Positions 30,753 to 40,237 of a stretch of 64,000 nt of DNA are shown piece after piece. Position 1 is the stretch's first letter, and each line of letters begins with the position of its first letter. The DNA is from Streptomyces sp. 2131.1. Lineage in GTDB: Bacteria; Actinomycetota; Actinomycetes; Streptomycetales; Streptomycetaceae. The translations under genes and the position numbers were made by a program. The stretch spans positions 2,046,001-2,110,000 of the forward strand of contig NZ_FNSY01000001.1 in the NCBI RefSeq assembly GCF_900105515.1, given 5' to 3'. The notes under the pieces were generated by a model. That model did no database searches, was not told the DNA's origin, and saw only the letters and a list, made by a program, of their open reading frames with translations.

Positions 30753-32135
30753 TCAGACCTTGGCGGGAGCGGGCTTCTCCAGAGGGCCGCCCTCGCGGGC
30801 GTCGGGGACGTACGGCTCGGCCGGACCCTCGTCGGTGATCATCTTCTCGTCGAAGGGCAGCGCGCCGGAGAGCACCTGGTCCACCCGTGCGCGGTCGATC
30901 TCCTTGGTCCAGGTTCCGACGAGGACCGTGGCGACCGCGTTGCCCGCGAAGTTCGTCAGGGCGCGGGCCTCGCTCATGAAGCGGTCGATGCCGACGATCA
31001 GGCCGACGCCGTCGACGAGCTCGGGGCGGTGCGACTGGAGGCCGCCGGCGAGGGTGGCGAGACCGGCGCCGGTGACGCCCGCCGCGCCCTTGGAGGCGAT
31101 GACCATGAAGACCAGCAGCGAGATCTGCTCGCCGATGCTCAGCGGGTCGCCGGTGGCGTTGGCGATGAACAGCGAGGCCATCGTCAGGTAGATCGCGGTG
31201 CCGTCCAGGTTGAAGGAGTAGCCGGTCGGCACGGTGATGCCGACGACGGGCTTGCTGACGCCCATGTGCTCCATCTTCGCGATGAGCCGGGGCAGCGCCG
31301 ACTCGGAGGAGGAGGTGGACAGGATCAGCAGGAACTCGCGGCCCAGGTACTTCAGCAGCTTGAAGATGTTGAGCCCCGCGACCAGGCGCAGGATCGCGCC
31401 GAGCACCACGAAGACGAAGAGCGCGCAGGTGACGTAGAAGCCGATCATGATGACCGCGAGGGACTTCAGCGCGTCCACGCCGGTCTCGCCGACCACGGCG
31501 GCCATCGCGCCGAACGCGCCGACCGGGGCCGCCCACATGATCATGGCGAGGATACGGAAGACGAGGCGCTGGATGTGCCCGATGCCGCGCAGCACCGGCT
31601 CGCCCGCCGAGCCCATGGCCTGGAGCGCGAAGCCCGCGAGCAGGGCGATGAGCAGGGTCTGGAGGACCTCGCCCTCGGTGAAGGCCGACACGATGGTGGT
31701 CGGGATGATGCCCAGCAGGAAGTCCGTGGTGGACTCGCCGGCGCCGGACGCCTGCTTCTCACCGGCGGCCCGGACGGCCTCGGTGAGGTGGAGGCCGGAG
31801 CCCGGCTCCAGGATGTTGCCGACGACGAGGCCGATGGCCAGGGCGACCGTGGACATCACCAGGAAGTAGCCGAGGGCGAGGCCGCCGACGGCGCCGACCT
31901 TGGCGGCCTTGCGGACCGAGCCGACGCCCAGGACGATCGTGCAGAAGATGATCGGCGAGATCATCATCTTGATCAGGTTCACGAACCCGGTGCCGATGGG
32001 CTTGAGCTCGACGGCGGCGTCGGGGGCGACGAAGCCCACGAGGATGCCGAGGCCCACCGCCACGATCACGGCGAGATACAGGTACTTCGTACGGTCCGGC
32101 TTCGTGCGTTCCGGCTCGGCGGCGGTCACAGCCAC
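30753..32135 (-). CDS. dctA: Dicarboxylate:cation symporter (DctA family)
   Basis: The 460-residue membrane protein belongs to the DAACS family, which imports succinate, fumarate, malate or aspartate with protons or sodium. Visible family motifs are the serine-rich STSSSESALP, GYSFNLDGTAIYLT, and ASKGAAGVTGAG; eight helices and two re-entrant loops are expected. The start is the GTG at 32135, six bases after GAGGAG. It is divergent from a DcuS/DcuR-like two-component pair, which almost certainly controls it in response to external dicarboxylates. The frame extends upstream to 33038 but that part lies over the kinase gene. Confidence 0.93.
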   Translation of the reverse strand: MAVTAAEPERTKPDRTKYLYLAVIVAVGLGILVGFVAPDAAVELKPIGTGFVNLIKMMISPIIFCTIVLGVGSVRKAAKVGAVGGLALGYFLVMSTVALAIGLVVGNILEPGSGLHLTEAVRAAGEKQASGAGESTTDFLLGIIPTTIVSAFTEGEVLQTLLIALLAGFALQAMGSAGEPVLRGIGHIQRLVFRILAMIMWAAPVGAFGAMAAVVGETGVDALKSLAVIMIGFYVTCALFVFVVLGAILRLVAGLNIFKLLKYLGREFLLILSTSSSESALPRLIAKMEHMGVSKPVVGITVPTGYSFNLDGTAIYLTMASLFIANATGDPLSIGEQISLLVFMVIASKGAAGVTGAGLATLAGGLQSHRPELVDGVGLIVGIDRFMSEARALTNFAGNAVATVLVGTWTKEIDRARVDQVLSGALPFDEKMITDEGPAEPYVPDAREGGPLEKPAPAKV

Positions 32136-32237
32136 GGGGGTCTCCTCGGGTCGTCCTCGTCCCACCCCCGTGCCGGGGGTCCCGGCGACTATCCCGCCCG
32201 CTGTGACCCCGGTCACCGTTGCGTGCATTTCGTTCAC

Positions 32238-32399
32238 AGGTGGGGCCGACCATCGGGGGGTGGAAGAAGGAGCGGGGCTGGGTGCGTGCAGCTGCAAGGC
32301 GGAGGATTGAGGCAACGCGGAGCGTTGTTGATTGACGACAACGCCGCAGATGTGCGTGCCCAGCCCCGCGACGCCGCCCCCCGATGGCCGGCCCCACCT
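32238..32399. repeat. Roughly 160-bp nested inverted-repeat element (MITE-like) between dctA and the sensor kinase
   Basis: Outer arms 32238-32260 and 32377-32399 are 23 bp and match at 22 positions (core GGTGGGGCCG with CGGCCCCACC). Inner arms GCGGGGCTGGG (32272-32282) and CCCAGCCCCGC (32359-32369) match perfectly. The centre holds a further dyad, CAACGC (32313-32318) and GCGTTG (32322-32327). No ORF lies inside. The nesting resembles a small non-autonomous element or a compound operator. Confidence 0.6.
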
Positions 32400-32427
32400 A
32401 GGTTTTCGGCCAGGCACACTGGTCGGC

Positions 32428-34074
32428 ATGCGTTTTCCCCGTACCCGACCGCGCAGCCTGGCCGGCCAGCTGTTCGCGTGGCAGGTGGTGCTGGTGGCGG
32501 CCGTCGTCGCGGGGTGCGCCTTCTTCGCGTACGTCTCCGGGCGCGGGCAGGCCGAGGAGACGGCGGAGCGGCAGGTGCGGGCGGTGGCCCTCTCGGTGGC
32601 CGGATCGCCGTCCGTCCGGGAGGCGATCCGCACGGAGGACCCCTCGGCCGCGCTCCAGCCGTACGCGGAGCGGGTACGCAAGGACACCGGGATCGCCTTC
32701 ATCACGATCATGAGTCCGGACCGGGTCCGCTGGACGCATCCGGACACCGGCCGGATCGGTGAGACCTTCCTCGGGCACACCGCGCGGGCGCTGCGCGGGG
32801 AGACCTTCTCGGAGACGTACACCGGCACGCTCGGGCCGTCGATACGCGTGGTCACCCCCGTCCGCGACGGCGGCCGGATCACCGGCCTGGTCAGCGCGGG
32901 CATCACCGTGGACCGGGTCTCCTCGCAGGTGCGCGCGCAGCTGGGCGCCCTGGCCCTGGCGGCCGGCGCGGCGCTGGTGCTCGGCGGCCTCGGCACGTAC
33001 GTGATCAACGCCCGGCTGCGGCGGCACACGCACGGCATGAACGCGGCCGAGCTGAGCCGGCTGCACGACTACCACGAGGCGACCCTGCACGCGGTGCGCG
33101 AGGGACTGCTGATGCTGGACGGGCAGCACCGGATCGCCCTGATCAACGACGCGGGGCGGGAACTGCTCGGCCTGGCCCCGGGCACGGTCGGCCGCCGGGT
33201 CGCCGACCTCGACCTGCCGGCCCCGCTGACCGGGGCGCTGCTCGCCTCCGAGGAGCGGGTGGACGAGGTGCACCTGACGGCGGACCGGGTGATCGTCGTC
33301 AACACGCGCCCGGTGGTCGGCGGCGAGCGGCGCGGGACCGTGGTGACCCTGCGGGACCACACCGAGCTCCAGGCGCTGTCCGGGGAGCTGGACTCGGAGC
33401 GCGGTTTCACCCGGGCCCTGCGCTCCCAGGCGCACGAGGCGGCGAACCGGCTGCACACGGTGGTCTCGCTGATCGAGCTGGGGCGGACGGAGGAGGCGGT
33501 GGGCTTCGCCACGGAGGAGCTGGAGCTGGCCCAGGCGCTCACCGACCGGGTGGTGGGCGCGGTCGCCGAACCGGTGCTCGCGGCCCTGCTGCTGGGCAAG
33601 GCGGCCCAGGCGAACGAGCGGGGCGTGGAGCTGGTGCTCGCCGAGGACAGCCTCATGGACGACGGCGCCCTGCCGGCGACGCTGCCCGCCCGCGATCTGG
33701 TGACCATCCTCGGCAATCTCATCGACAACGCGGTGGACTCGGTGACCGGCGCCCAGGAGGCGGCCGGTGCGGCCCGGCGCGGCCGGGTCACGGTCACCGC
33801 GCTCACCGACGGGGACGAGCTGCTGCTGCGGGTCGCGGACAACGGGTCCGGGGTCGACCCGGCGGACGCCACCGAGGTCTTCCGCAGCGGCTGGTCGACG
33901 CACGGCGCCGGGCGCGGTCTGGGCCTCGCCCTGGTCCGCCAGGCCGCGCACCGCGGCGGCGGAACGGTGACGCTGGAGCAGGGTCCGGGCGAGGGCGCGG
34001 AGTTCACCGTACGACTGCCGCTGGCCCGGGAGGGCGGGGCGCTCGCGGCGGCGCCGAAGGAGGGCGTCTCGTGA
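32428..34074 (+). CDS. DcuS/CitA-type sensor histidine kinase
   Basis: The 548-residue kinase has two transmembrane segments (about 15-35 and 170-195) flanking a periplasmic-type PAS (sCache) domain, the ligand site of the CitA/DcuS family. Next come a cytoplasmic PAS domain (about 215-300), the SPOB_a phospho-acceptor helix with SQAHEAANRLHTVVSLIELG, and an ATPase domain with LIDNAVDSV and RVADNGSGVDP plus the lid GAGRGLGLALV. It likely senses C4-dicarboxylate or citrate and controls the divergent dctA. The start at 32428 has no clear ribosome-binding site. Its stop overlaps the response-regulator GTG. Confidence 0.92.
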   Translation: MRFPRTRPRSLAGQLFAWQVVLVAAVVAGCAFFAYVSGRGQAEETAERQVRAVALSVAGSPSVREAIRTEDPSAALQPYAERVRKDTGIAFITIMSPDRVRWTHPDTGRIGETFLGHTARALRGETFSETYTGTLGPSIRVVTPVRDGGRITGLVSAGITVDRVSSQVRAQLGALALAAGAALVLGGLGTYVINARLRRHTHGMNAAELSRLHDYHEATLHAVREGLLMLDGQHRIALINDAGRELLGLAPGTVGRRVADLDLPAPLTGALLASEERVDEVHLTADRVIVVNTRPVVGGERRGTVVTLRDHTELQALSGELDSERGFTRALRSQAHEAANRLHTVVSLIELGRTEEAVGFATEELELAQALTDRVVGAVAEPVLAALLLGKAAQANERGVELVLAEDSLMDDGALPATLPARDLVTILGNLIDNAVDSVTGAQEAAGAARRGRVTVTALTDGDELLLRVADNGSGVDPADATEVFRSGWSTHGAGRGLGLALVRQAAHRGGGTVTLEQGPGEGAEFTVRLPLAREGGALAAAPKEGVS

Positions 34075-34745
34075 TCCGGGTCCTGGTCGTCGAGGACGAC
34101 CCCGTGGCGGCCGACGCCCATCAGCTGTACGTGGGCCGGGTGCCCGGCTTCGCCGTGGCGGCCGTGGCGCACTCGCGCGCCGAGGCGGTGCGGGCGCTGG
34201 AGCGCACCCCGGTCGACCTGCTGCTCCTGGACCTCTACCTGCCCGACGGGCACGGGCTCCAGCTGCTGCGCTCGCTGCGGGCGGCCGGGCACCCGGCGGA
34301 CGTGATCGCGGTGACCTCGGCCCGCGATCTGGCCGTGGTCCGGGAGGGGGTCTCGCTGGGCGTCGTCCAGTACGTGCTGAAGCCGTTCACCTTCGCGACC
34401 CTGCGGGACCGGCTGGTGCGGTACGCGGAGTTCCGGGCGGCGGCCGGGGAGGCGAGCGGGCAGGACGAGGTGGACCGGGCGCTGGCCGCGCTGCGCGCCC
34501 CGGACCCCGCCCGGCTTCCCAAGGGGCTGAGCGCGCCGACGCTGGAGGCGGTGACCGGGGCGCTGCGGGCGGCCCCGGACGGGGTGACGGCCGCTGCGGC
34601 CGGCCAGGAGCTGGGGATCTCCCGCATCACCGCGCGCCGCTATCTGGAACACCTGGTGGGCGTGGGGCTGGCGGTGCGCAGTCCGCAGTACGGGCAGGTG
34701 GGGCGGCCCGAGCTGCACTACCGGTGGCGGGCCGGAAAGCACTGA
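34071..34745 (+). CDS. DcuR/CitB-type response regulator
   Basis: The 224-residue protein has a receiver domain (acidic pair in VVEDDPVAA, phospho-acceptor Asp54 in LLLLDLYLPDG, and the conserved Lys in VLKPF) and a C-terminal winged helix-turn-helix (AAAAGQELGISRITARRYLEH) characteristic of the DcuR/CitB group. The GTG start overlaps the kinase stop (GTGA). It is expected to activate dctA. Confidence 0.93.
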   Translation: MIRVLVVEDDPVAADAHQLYVGRVPGFAVAAVAHSRAEAVRALERTPVDLLLLDLYLPDGHGLQLLRSLRAAGHPADVIAVTSARDLAVVREGVSLGVVQYVLKPFTFATLRDRLVRYAEFRAAAGEASGQDEVDRALAALRAPDPARLPKGLSAPTLEAVTGALRAAPDGVTAAAAGQELGISRITARRYLEHLVGVGLAVRSPQYGQVGRPELHYRWRAGKH

Positions 34746-34783
34746 ACCGGGGGCGACCGGTCCCATCTTGCGGCTTTTGCACC

Positions 34784-34853
34784 TAGGACCTTCCTATGAG
34801 CCGTATTCTCGGGCGAACACACCGTAGTCAGACAGGCTCCGGCCTCCTACGGT
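34784..34853 (+). promoter_or_regulatory. Promoter region of the XRE regulator
   Basis: A dyad TAGGA and TCCTA separated by CCT (34784-34796) lies 64 bp upstream of the start and could be an operator. TACGGT at 34848-34853 ends 6 nt before the GTG at 34860, the spacing expected for a leaderless mRNA; no ribosome-binding site is visible. Confidence 0.4.
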
Positions 34854-34859
34854 GGGCCC

Positions 34860-35549
34860 GTGCACCCCACCCCGCCTTTCAACGCTCCCGCCGCGCGAAG
34901 ACTTCGCGAGGCCCTGGGTATGGCCCCCGGCCATGTCGCCTACGGCCTCGGCGCCCAGTACGGACTACGGATCACCGCCGAGACGGTGGCCGCCTGGGAG
35001 CGCGGACTCGCGCTCCCCTCGGATTACGAACTCACCGCGCTCGCGGGGGTGCTGTGGTGCGCCCCGGGCGAGCTGCTCACCGCCGCGCGCAGCCTGCGCG
35101 AGCACCGGGTCTCCCGGGAGCTGTCGCCGGACGAGCTGGCCGGCCGGCTCGGGATGGCCACCTCCGCGTATCTGCGGATGGAGGAGTCGGGGCGCTGGCG
35201 CGGCAACGAGCGCCAGTCCGCCGCGCTGAGCGAGGCGCTGGGCCTGACGCCCGCGGACTTCGTGACGGCGACCGGGCGGGAGGAGGAGCTGGCGGAGCTG
35301 CTGCGCAGCGCGGTGACGACGCGCTGGCAGGCGTACGGCCGGCCGGTGGCCAAGCTGGTGCCGCTGGACCGGCGCCGCATTCAGGAGAGCCTGGAGCGGC
35401 TGCACGCCGACTACCAGGCACTGATGGTGTCCACGCTCAGCTGGAGCAGCACCGGCACCGACCGGCCGGGCAACACCGGCGAGGAGGGGCGGGCCTTCCT
35501 CGCCCGGATCGTGCCCCGGTTCTGGGAGACGGCGGACCCCTCGGCGTAA
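34860..35549 (+). CDS. XRE-family DNA-binding regulator with two helix-turn-helix regions
   Basis: The 229-residue protein has an N-terminal helix-turn-helix (LGAQYGLRITAETVAAWERGLALPSDYELTAL region, about 25-65) and a second one (SPDELAGRLGMATSAYLRMEESG, about 88-125). The C-terminal half is helical and has no recognised domain. Such double-HTH regulators are common in Streptomyces and poorly studied. It faces pfkA tail to tail and does not form an operon, so its targets are unknown. Confidence 0.8.
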   Translation: MHPTPPFNAPAARRLREALGMAPGHVAYGLGAQYGLRITAETVAAWERGLALPSDYELTALAGVLWCAPGELLTAARSLREHRVSRELSPDELAGRLGMATSAYLRMEESGRWRGNERQSAALSEALGLTPADFVTATGREEELAELLRSAVTTRWQAYGRPVAKLVPLDRRRIQESLERLHADYQALMVSTLSWSSTGTDRPGNTGEEGRAFLARIVPRFWETADPSA

Positions 35550-35554
35550 CGGAA

Positions 35555-35580
35555 AGGGGGCCCGCTTCCGCGAGCCCCCT
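35555..35580. terminator. Bidirectional terminator between the XRE gene and pfkA
   Basis: AGGGGGC (35555-35561) pairs with GCCCCCT (35574-35580); after one mismatch CGC pairs with GCG around a TTCC loop. It lies between two convergent stop codons. Confidence 0.6.
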
Positions 35581-35592
35581 GTCGCACACCGG

Positions 35593-36618
35593 TCAGAAGA
35601 CCGACTCGGCCTCGTGCATCCGGTCCAGCGGGACCGTCTTGAGCTGGGTGACGGCCTCGGCGAGCGGGACCATCTCGACGTCGTTGCCGCGCAGCGCGGT
35701 CATGCGGCCGAAGTCGCCGCGGTGCGCCGCCTCCACCGCGTGCCAGCCGAAGCGGGTGGCGAGGACGCGGTCGTACGCGGTCGGCGTGCCGCCGCGCTGG
35801 ACGTGGCCGAGGATGACCGGCCGGGCCTCCTTGCCGAGCCGCTTCTCCAGCTCGACGGCCAGCCGGTTGCCGATGCCCTGGAAACGCTCGTGCCCGTACT
35901 GGTCGATCTCGCCCTTGGCGTACGGCATGGAGCCCTCGGCCGGGTGCGCGCCCTCGGCGACGCAGATGACGGCGAACTTCTTGCCGCGCGCGAAGCGCTC
36001 CTCGACCATCTTGACCAGGTCGTCGACCTCGAACCTGCGCTCCGGCAGGCAGATGCCGTGCGCGCCGCCGGCCATGCCGGACTCCAGGGCGATCCAGCCC
36101 GCGTGGCGGCCCATCACCTCGACGACCATCACGCGCTGGTGGGACTCGGCGGTGGTCTTCAGACGGTCTATGGCCTCGGTCGCGACGCCCACGGCGGTGT
36201 CGAAGCCGAACGTGCGGTCGGTGGAGGAGATGTCGTTGTCGATGGTCTTGGGCACACCGACGACGGGCATCCCGGCGTCGGACAGCATCCGGGCGGCGGT
36301 GAGCGTGCCCTCGCCGCCGATCGGGATCAGCGCGTCCATCCCGTAACGGCGGCTCAGCTCCGCGCAGTTCTCGGCGGCCTCGCGCAGCCGGTCGCGCTCC
36401 AGGCGGGCCGAGCCGAGGATGGTGCCGCCGCGGGCGAGGATGCCGCTGACCGCGTTCAGGTCGAGGGGCCGGAAGTGGCCGTCGAGGAGGCCCTTGAAGC
36501 CGTCCTCGAAGCCGATGACCTCGTCTCCGTGACCGACGACGGCCCGGTGGACGACCGAACGGATCACGGCGTTGAGGCCGGGGCAGTCGCCGCCTGCGGT
36601 GAGAACTCCGATGCGCAT
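35593..36618 (-). CDS. pfkA: 6-phosphofructokinase
   Basis: PfkA phosphorylates fructose-6-phosphate to the 1,6-bisphosphate. The 341-residue protein has the N-terminal GGDCPGLN phosphate-binding loop, the catalytic PKTIDND and the substrate-binding MGRHAGW. The position that separates ATP- from pyrophosphate-dependent enzymes is Gly in IGGEGT, which favours ATP, although PKTIDND carries the Lys seen in PPi enzymes; this mixed pattern is known for actinobacterial group III ATP-dependent Pfk. It is divergent from pta and thus at the head of a central-carbon cluster (pfkA, pta, ackA, pyk). Confidence 0.95.
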   Translation of the reverse strand: MRIGVLTAGGDCPGLNAVIRSVVHRAVVGHGDEVIGFEDGFKGLLDGHFRPLDLNAVSGILARGGTILGSARLERDRLREAAENCAELSRRYGMDALIPIGGEGTLTAARMLSDAGMPVVGVPKTIDNDISSTDRTFGFDTAVGVATEAIDRLKTTAESHQRVMVVEVMGRHAGWIALESGMAGGAHGICLPERRFEVDDLVKMVEERFARGKKFAVICVAEGAHPAEGSMPYAKGEIDQYGHERFQGIGNRLAVELEKRLGKEARPVILGHVQRGGTPTAYDRVLATRFGWHAVEAAHRGDFGRMTALRGNDVEMVPLAEAVTQLKTVPLDRMHEAESVF

Positions 36619-36753
36619 CCTGCTGTATCTCCTGCTCGCTGGGCCCGTCCGTCGGCATGCGGGGCGGGGGCTTCATCGCCTCCCCCGTACCGTGAGTCAC
36701 GACGAGTGTCCCACGCCGGGCGCGCGGCTCGCGCTCCCGGCCGCCGCGGGGCC

Positions 36754-36780
36754 GCCTGCCCGCGGCTTCGCGGGGCAGGC
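36754..36780. promoter_or_regulatory. Hairpin in the pfkA-pta divergent region
   Basis: GCCTGCCC (36754-36761) pairs with GGGCAGGC (36773-36780), with GCG/CGC continuing the stem after a bulged G. It is the only strong structure in the 262-bp gap 36619-36880; no gene is visible there. Confidence 0.4.
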
Positions 36781-36880
36781 GTCCGGCGGGCGGCCCCTCC
36801 GCCCCCACGGGTATCGTCAAACGGGCGATTACCACTCGAACCGGGCACCATACCGGACCAGAGACGACGGGAGAGCACGC

Positions 36881-38953
36881 GTGACGCGCAGCGTGTACGT
36901 GACCGGGATCGACCGGGGGGACGGCCGTCAGGTCGTCGACCTGGGCGTCATGGAGCTGCTGACCCGCCAGGTGGACCGGGTCGGGGTCTTCCGCCCCCTG
37001 GTCCACGACGACCCCGACCGGCTGTTCGAGCTGCTGCGGGCGCGCTACCGGCTCTCCCAGGACCCGCGCACGGTCTACGGGATGGACTACCACGAGGCCT
37101 CCGCGATCCAGGCCGAGCAGGGTACCGACGAACTGGTCTCCCGGCTCGTCGAACGCTTCCACCGGGTGGCCGTGGACTACGAGGTGGTCCTCGTCCTCGG
37201 CACCGACTTCGCCGCCACCCAGCTCCCCGACGAGCTGGCGCTCAACGCCCGCCTCGCCAACGAGTTCGGCGCCTCGGTGATCGCGGTGGTCGGCGGCAGG
37301 GACCAGAACGCGGAGTCGGTGCGCGCCGAGACCCGCAACGCGTACCGGGCCTACTCGGGCCTGGGCTGCGACGTCCTCGCGATGATCGTGAACCGGGTCG
37401 CCCCGGCCGACCGGGACGTCGTCGCGGAGCGGCTGACCGCCACCCTGCCGGTGCCCTGCTCGGTGCTGCCGGACGACCCGGCCCTCTCTGCGCCGACGGT
37501 CGCCCAGATCACCGCGGCCCTGGACGGCACGGTGCTCCTCGGCGACGACTCGGGGCTCGCCAGGGACGCGCTGGACTTCGTGTTCGGCGGGGCGATGCTG
37601 CCGAACCTGCTGAAGGCGCTGACCCCGGGGTGCATGGTGGTGACGCCCGGGGACCGGGCGGACCTGGTGGTCGGCTCCCTCGCCGCGCACAGCGCCGGGA
37701 CGCCGCCGATCGCCGGGGTTCTGCTGACCCTGGACGAGCGGCCAGGCGAGGAGATACTCACGCTGGCCGCACGGCTCGCACCGGGCACCCCGGTCGTCTC
37801 GGTGGCCGGCGGCTCCTTCCCCACCGCCGCGGAGCTGTTCGCCCTGGAGGGCAGGCTCAACGCGGCGACCCCGCGCAAGGCGGAGACCGCGCTCGGCCTC
37901 TTCGAGCGCCATGTCGACACCGCCGCGCTCCTCGACCGGGTCTCGGTCGCCCGCAGCGGCCGGGTCACGCCGATGATGTTCGAGCACGAGCTGCTGGAGC
38001 AGGCGCGCGCGGACCGGCGCCGGGTGGTGCTGCCGGAGGGCAGCGAGGAGCGGGTGCTGCGCGCGGCCGACGTGCTGATGCGGCGCGACGTCTGCGACCT
38101 CACCCTCCTCGGCGACGTCGACGCCATCCGCAAGAAGGCCGCGGACCTGGGCATCGACCTGGCCGACACCCAGCTCATCGACCCGCAGACCTCGGAGCTG
38201 CGCCAGTCGTTCGCCGAGCGGTACGCGCAGCTGCGGGCGCACCGCGGGGTGACGGTCGAGCTGGCCCACGACGTCGTCTCGGACGTCAACTACTTCGGCA
38301 CCCTGATGGTCCAGGAGGGCCTGGCCGACGGCATGGTCTCCGGCGCGGTGCACTCCACGGCGGCGACGATCCGGCCCGCGTTCGAGATCATCAAGACGAA
38401 GCCCGACGCCTCCATCGTGTCCTCGGTCTTCTTCATGTGCCTCGCCGACAAGGTGCTGGTGTACGGAGACTGCGCGGTCAACCCGGACCCGGACGCCGAG
38501 CAGCTCGCGGACATCGCCGTCCAGTCGGCCGCCACCGCCGCCCGCTTCGGCGTGGACCCGCGCATCGCGATGCTGTCGTACTCGACCGGGACCTCGGGCA
38601 CCGGCGCCGACGTCGACAAGGTCCGCGAGGCGACGGACCGGGTGCGCGGGAGCCGCCCGGACCTCAGGATCGAGGGCCCCATCCAGTACGACGCCGCGGT
38701 CGAGCCGACCGTCGCCGCGACCAAGCTGCCCGGCTCCGAGGTGGCGGGGCAGGCGACGGTCCTGATCTTCCCGGACCTGAACACCGGCAACAACACCTAC
38801 AAGGCCGTGCAGCGCTCGGCGGGCGCCGTGGCCGTCGGCCCGGTCCTCCAGGGGCTGCGCAAACCCGTCAACGACCTGTCCCGGGGAGCGCTCGTGCAGG
38901 ACATCGTGAATACCGTGGCCATCACGGCGATCCAGGCACAGGGCGAGGAGTGA
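36881..38953 (+). CDS. pta: Phosphate acetyltransferase
   Basis: Pta converts acetyl-CoA and phosphate to acetyl phosphate. At 690 residues it is the long form: an N-terminal P-loop-like (BioD-like) domain (1-215), a DRTGG regulatory domain (about 215-330) and the catalytic PTA_PTB domain (about 370-690) with VLPEGSEERVLRAA, GDCAVNPDP, LSYSTGTSGTG and FPDLNTGNNTYKAVQR. The GTG start at 36881 follows GGGAGAG. It is followed five bases after the stop by ackA, forming the acetate overflow/uptake operon. Confidence 0.95.
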   Translation: MTRSVYVTGIDRGDGRQVVDLGVMELLTRQVDRVGVFRPLVHDDPDRLFELLRARYRLSQDPRTVYGMDYHEASAIQAEQGTDELVSRLVERFHRVAVDYEVVLVLGTDFAATQLPDELALNARLANEFGASVIAVVGGRDQNAESVRAETRNAYRAYSGLGCDVLAMIVNRVAPADRDVVAERLTATLPVPCSVLPDDPALSAPTVAQITAALDGTVLLGDDSGLARDALDFVFGGAMLPNLLKALTPGCMVVTPGDRADLVVGSLAAHSAGTPPIAGVLLTLDERPGEEILTLAARLAPGTPVVSVAGGSFPTAAELFALEGRLNAATPRKAETALGLFERHVDTAALLDRVSVARSGRVTPMMFEHELLEQARADRRRVVLPEGSEERVLRAADVLMRRDVCDLTLLGDVDAIRKKAADLGIDLADTQLIDPQTSELRQSFAERYAQLRAHRGVTVELAHDVVSDVNYFGTLMVQEGLADGMVSGAVHSTAATIRPAFEIIKTKPDASIVSSVFFMCLADKVLVYGDCAVNPDPDAEQLADIAVQSAATAARFGVDPRIAMLSYSTGTSGTGADVDKVREATDRVRGSRPDLRIEGPIQYDAAVEPTVAATKLPGSEVAGQATVLIFPDLNTGNNTYKAVQRSAGAVAVGPVLQGLRKPVNDLSRGALVQDIVNTVAITAIQAQGEE

Positions 38954-38958
38954 CCCGC

Positions 38959-40203
38959 ATGACCACCCCGAACACCGAAGAGACCGCGGCCGACGGCAGG
39001 CCGAGCCGGGTGCTCGTGCTCAATTCCGGCTCCTCCTCCGTGAAGTACCAGCTGCTCGACATGTGCGACCGCTCCCGGCTGGCGTCCGGGCTCGTCGAGC
39101 GGATCGGCGAGGAGACCTCCCGGCTCGTCCACACCCCGCTGAGCGGCGACGGCGGCGAGCCCCGGGAGCGCGAGGGCCGGATCGCCGACCACGACGAGGC
39201 GCTGAAGGCCGCGGCCGAGGAGCTGGCGGCCGACGGGCTCGGCCTGGACTCCCCCGAGCTGGCGGCGATCGGGCACCGGGTCGTGCACGGCGGGCTGCGG
39301 TTCACCGAGCCGACCGTGATCACCGACGAGGTCCTCAAGGAGATCGAGCGCCTGGTCCCCGTGGCGCCGCTGCACAACCCGGCCAACATCACGGGCATCC
39401 GCACCGCGACGGCGCTGCGCCCGGACCTGCCGCAGGTGGCGGTGTTCGACACGGCGTTCCACACGACGATGCCGGAGTACGCGGCGCGGTACGCGATCGA
39501 CGTGGAGACGGCCGACGCCCACCGCATCCGCCGCTACGGCTTCCACGGCACCTCGCACGCGTACGTCTCCCGCAAGGCCGCCCGGCTGCTGGGCAAGGAG
39601 CCGGAGGACGTCAACGTCATCGTGCTGCACCTGGGCAACGGGGCGTCGGCGTCGGCGGTCGCGGGCGGGCGGTGCGTGGAGACGTCGATGGGGCTGACCC
39701 CCTTGGAGGGGCTGGTCATGGGTACCCGCTCCGGTGACATCGATCCGGCCGTCACCTTCCACCTGAAGCGGGTGGCGGGGATGTCGGCGGACGAGATCGA
39801 CGTCCTGCTCAACAAGAAGAGCGGCCTGGTGGGGCTGTGCGGCGACAACGACATGCGGGAGATCCGGCGCCGGATCGACGAGGGCGACGAGCGTGCCGCG
39901 CTCGCCTTCGACATCTACATCCACCGGCTGAAGAAGTACATCGGCGCCTATTCGGCGGTGCTCGGCCGGGTGGACGCCGTGGTCTTCACGGCGGGGGTGG
40001 GCGAGAACTCCGCCCCGGTACGGGAGGCTGCGATCGCCGGCCTGGAGGAGATGGGCCTCGCGGTGGACGCGGATCTCAACGCCGTACGGTCCGGGGTGCC
40101 CCGGCTGATCTCGCCGGACTACGCACGGGTCGCGGTCGCCGTGGTGCCGACGGACGAGGAGCTGGAAATCGCGAATCAGACCTTCGCACTGGTCGACAAC
40201 TGA
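38959..40203 (+). CDS. ackA: Acetate kinase
   Basis: AckA makes ATP and acetate from acetyl phosphate, or the reverse. The 414-residue protein has the ASKHA fold: VLVLNSGSSSVKYQLLD at the start, HRVVHGGLRF, the FDTAFHTTMP and RRYGFHGTSH motifs, HLGNGASASAV and GVGENS near the C-terminus. The ATG at 38959 has GAGGAG eight bases upstream. A GTG at 38950 overlapping the pta stop is possible but less likely. Confidence 0.95.
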   Translation: MTTPNTEETAADGRPSRVLVLNSGSSSVKYQLLDMCDRSRLASGLVERIGEETSRLVHTPLSGDGGEPREREGRIADHDEALKAAAEELAADGLGLDSPELAAIGHRVVHGGLRFTEPTVITDEVLKEIERLVPVAPLHNPANITGIRTATALRPDLPQVAVFDTAFHTTMPEYAARYAIDVETADAHRIRRYGFHGTSHAYVSRKAARLLGKEPEDVNVIVLHLGNGASASAVAGGRCVETSMGLTPLEGLVMGTRSGDIDPAVTFHLKRVAGMSADEIDVLLNKKSGLVGLCGDNDMREIRRRIDEGDERAALAFDIYIHRLKKYIGAYSAVLGRVDAVVFTAGVGENSAPVREAAIAGLEEMGLAVDADLNAVRSGVPRLISPDYARVAVAVVPTDEELEIANQTFALVDN

Positions 40204-40237
40204 GCGGCCCCGCGCCCTTTTGTATCTTCCACCAGCC

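Noticed and set aside
35614..38958. Upstream extension of AckA to 1529 codons
   Set aside because: It covers the pfkA antisense strand and a shadow frame of pta; AckA begins at its conserved N-terminus (VLVLNSGSSSVK).
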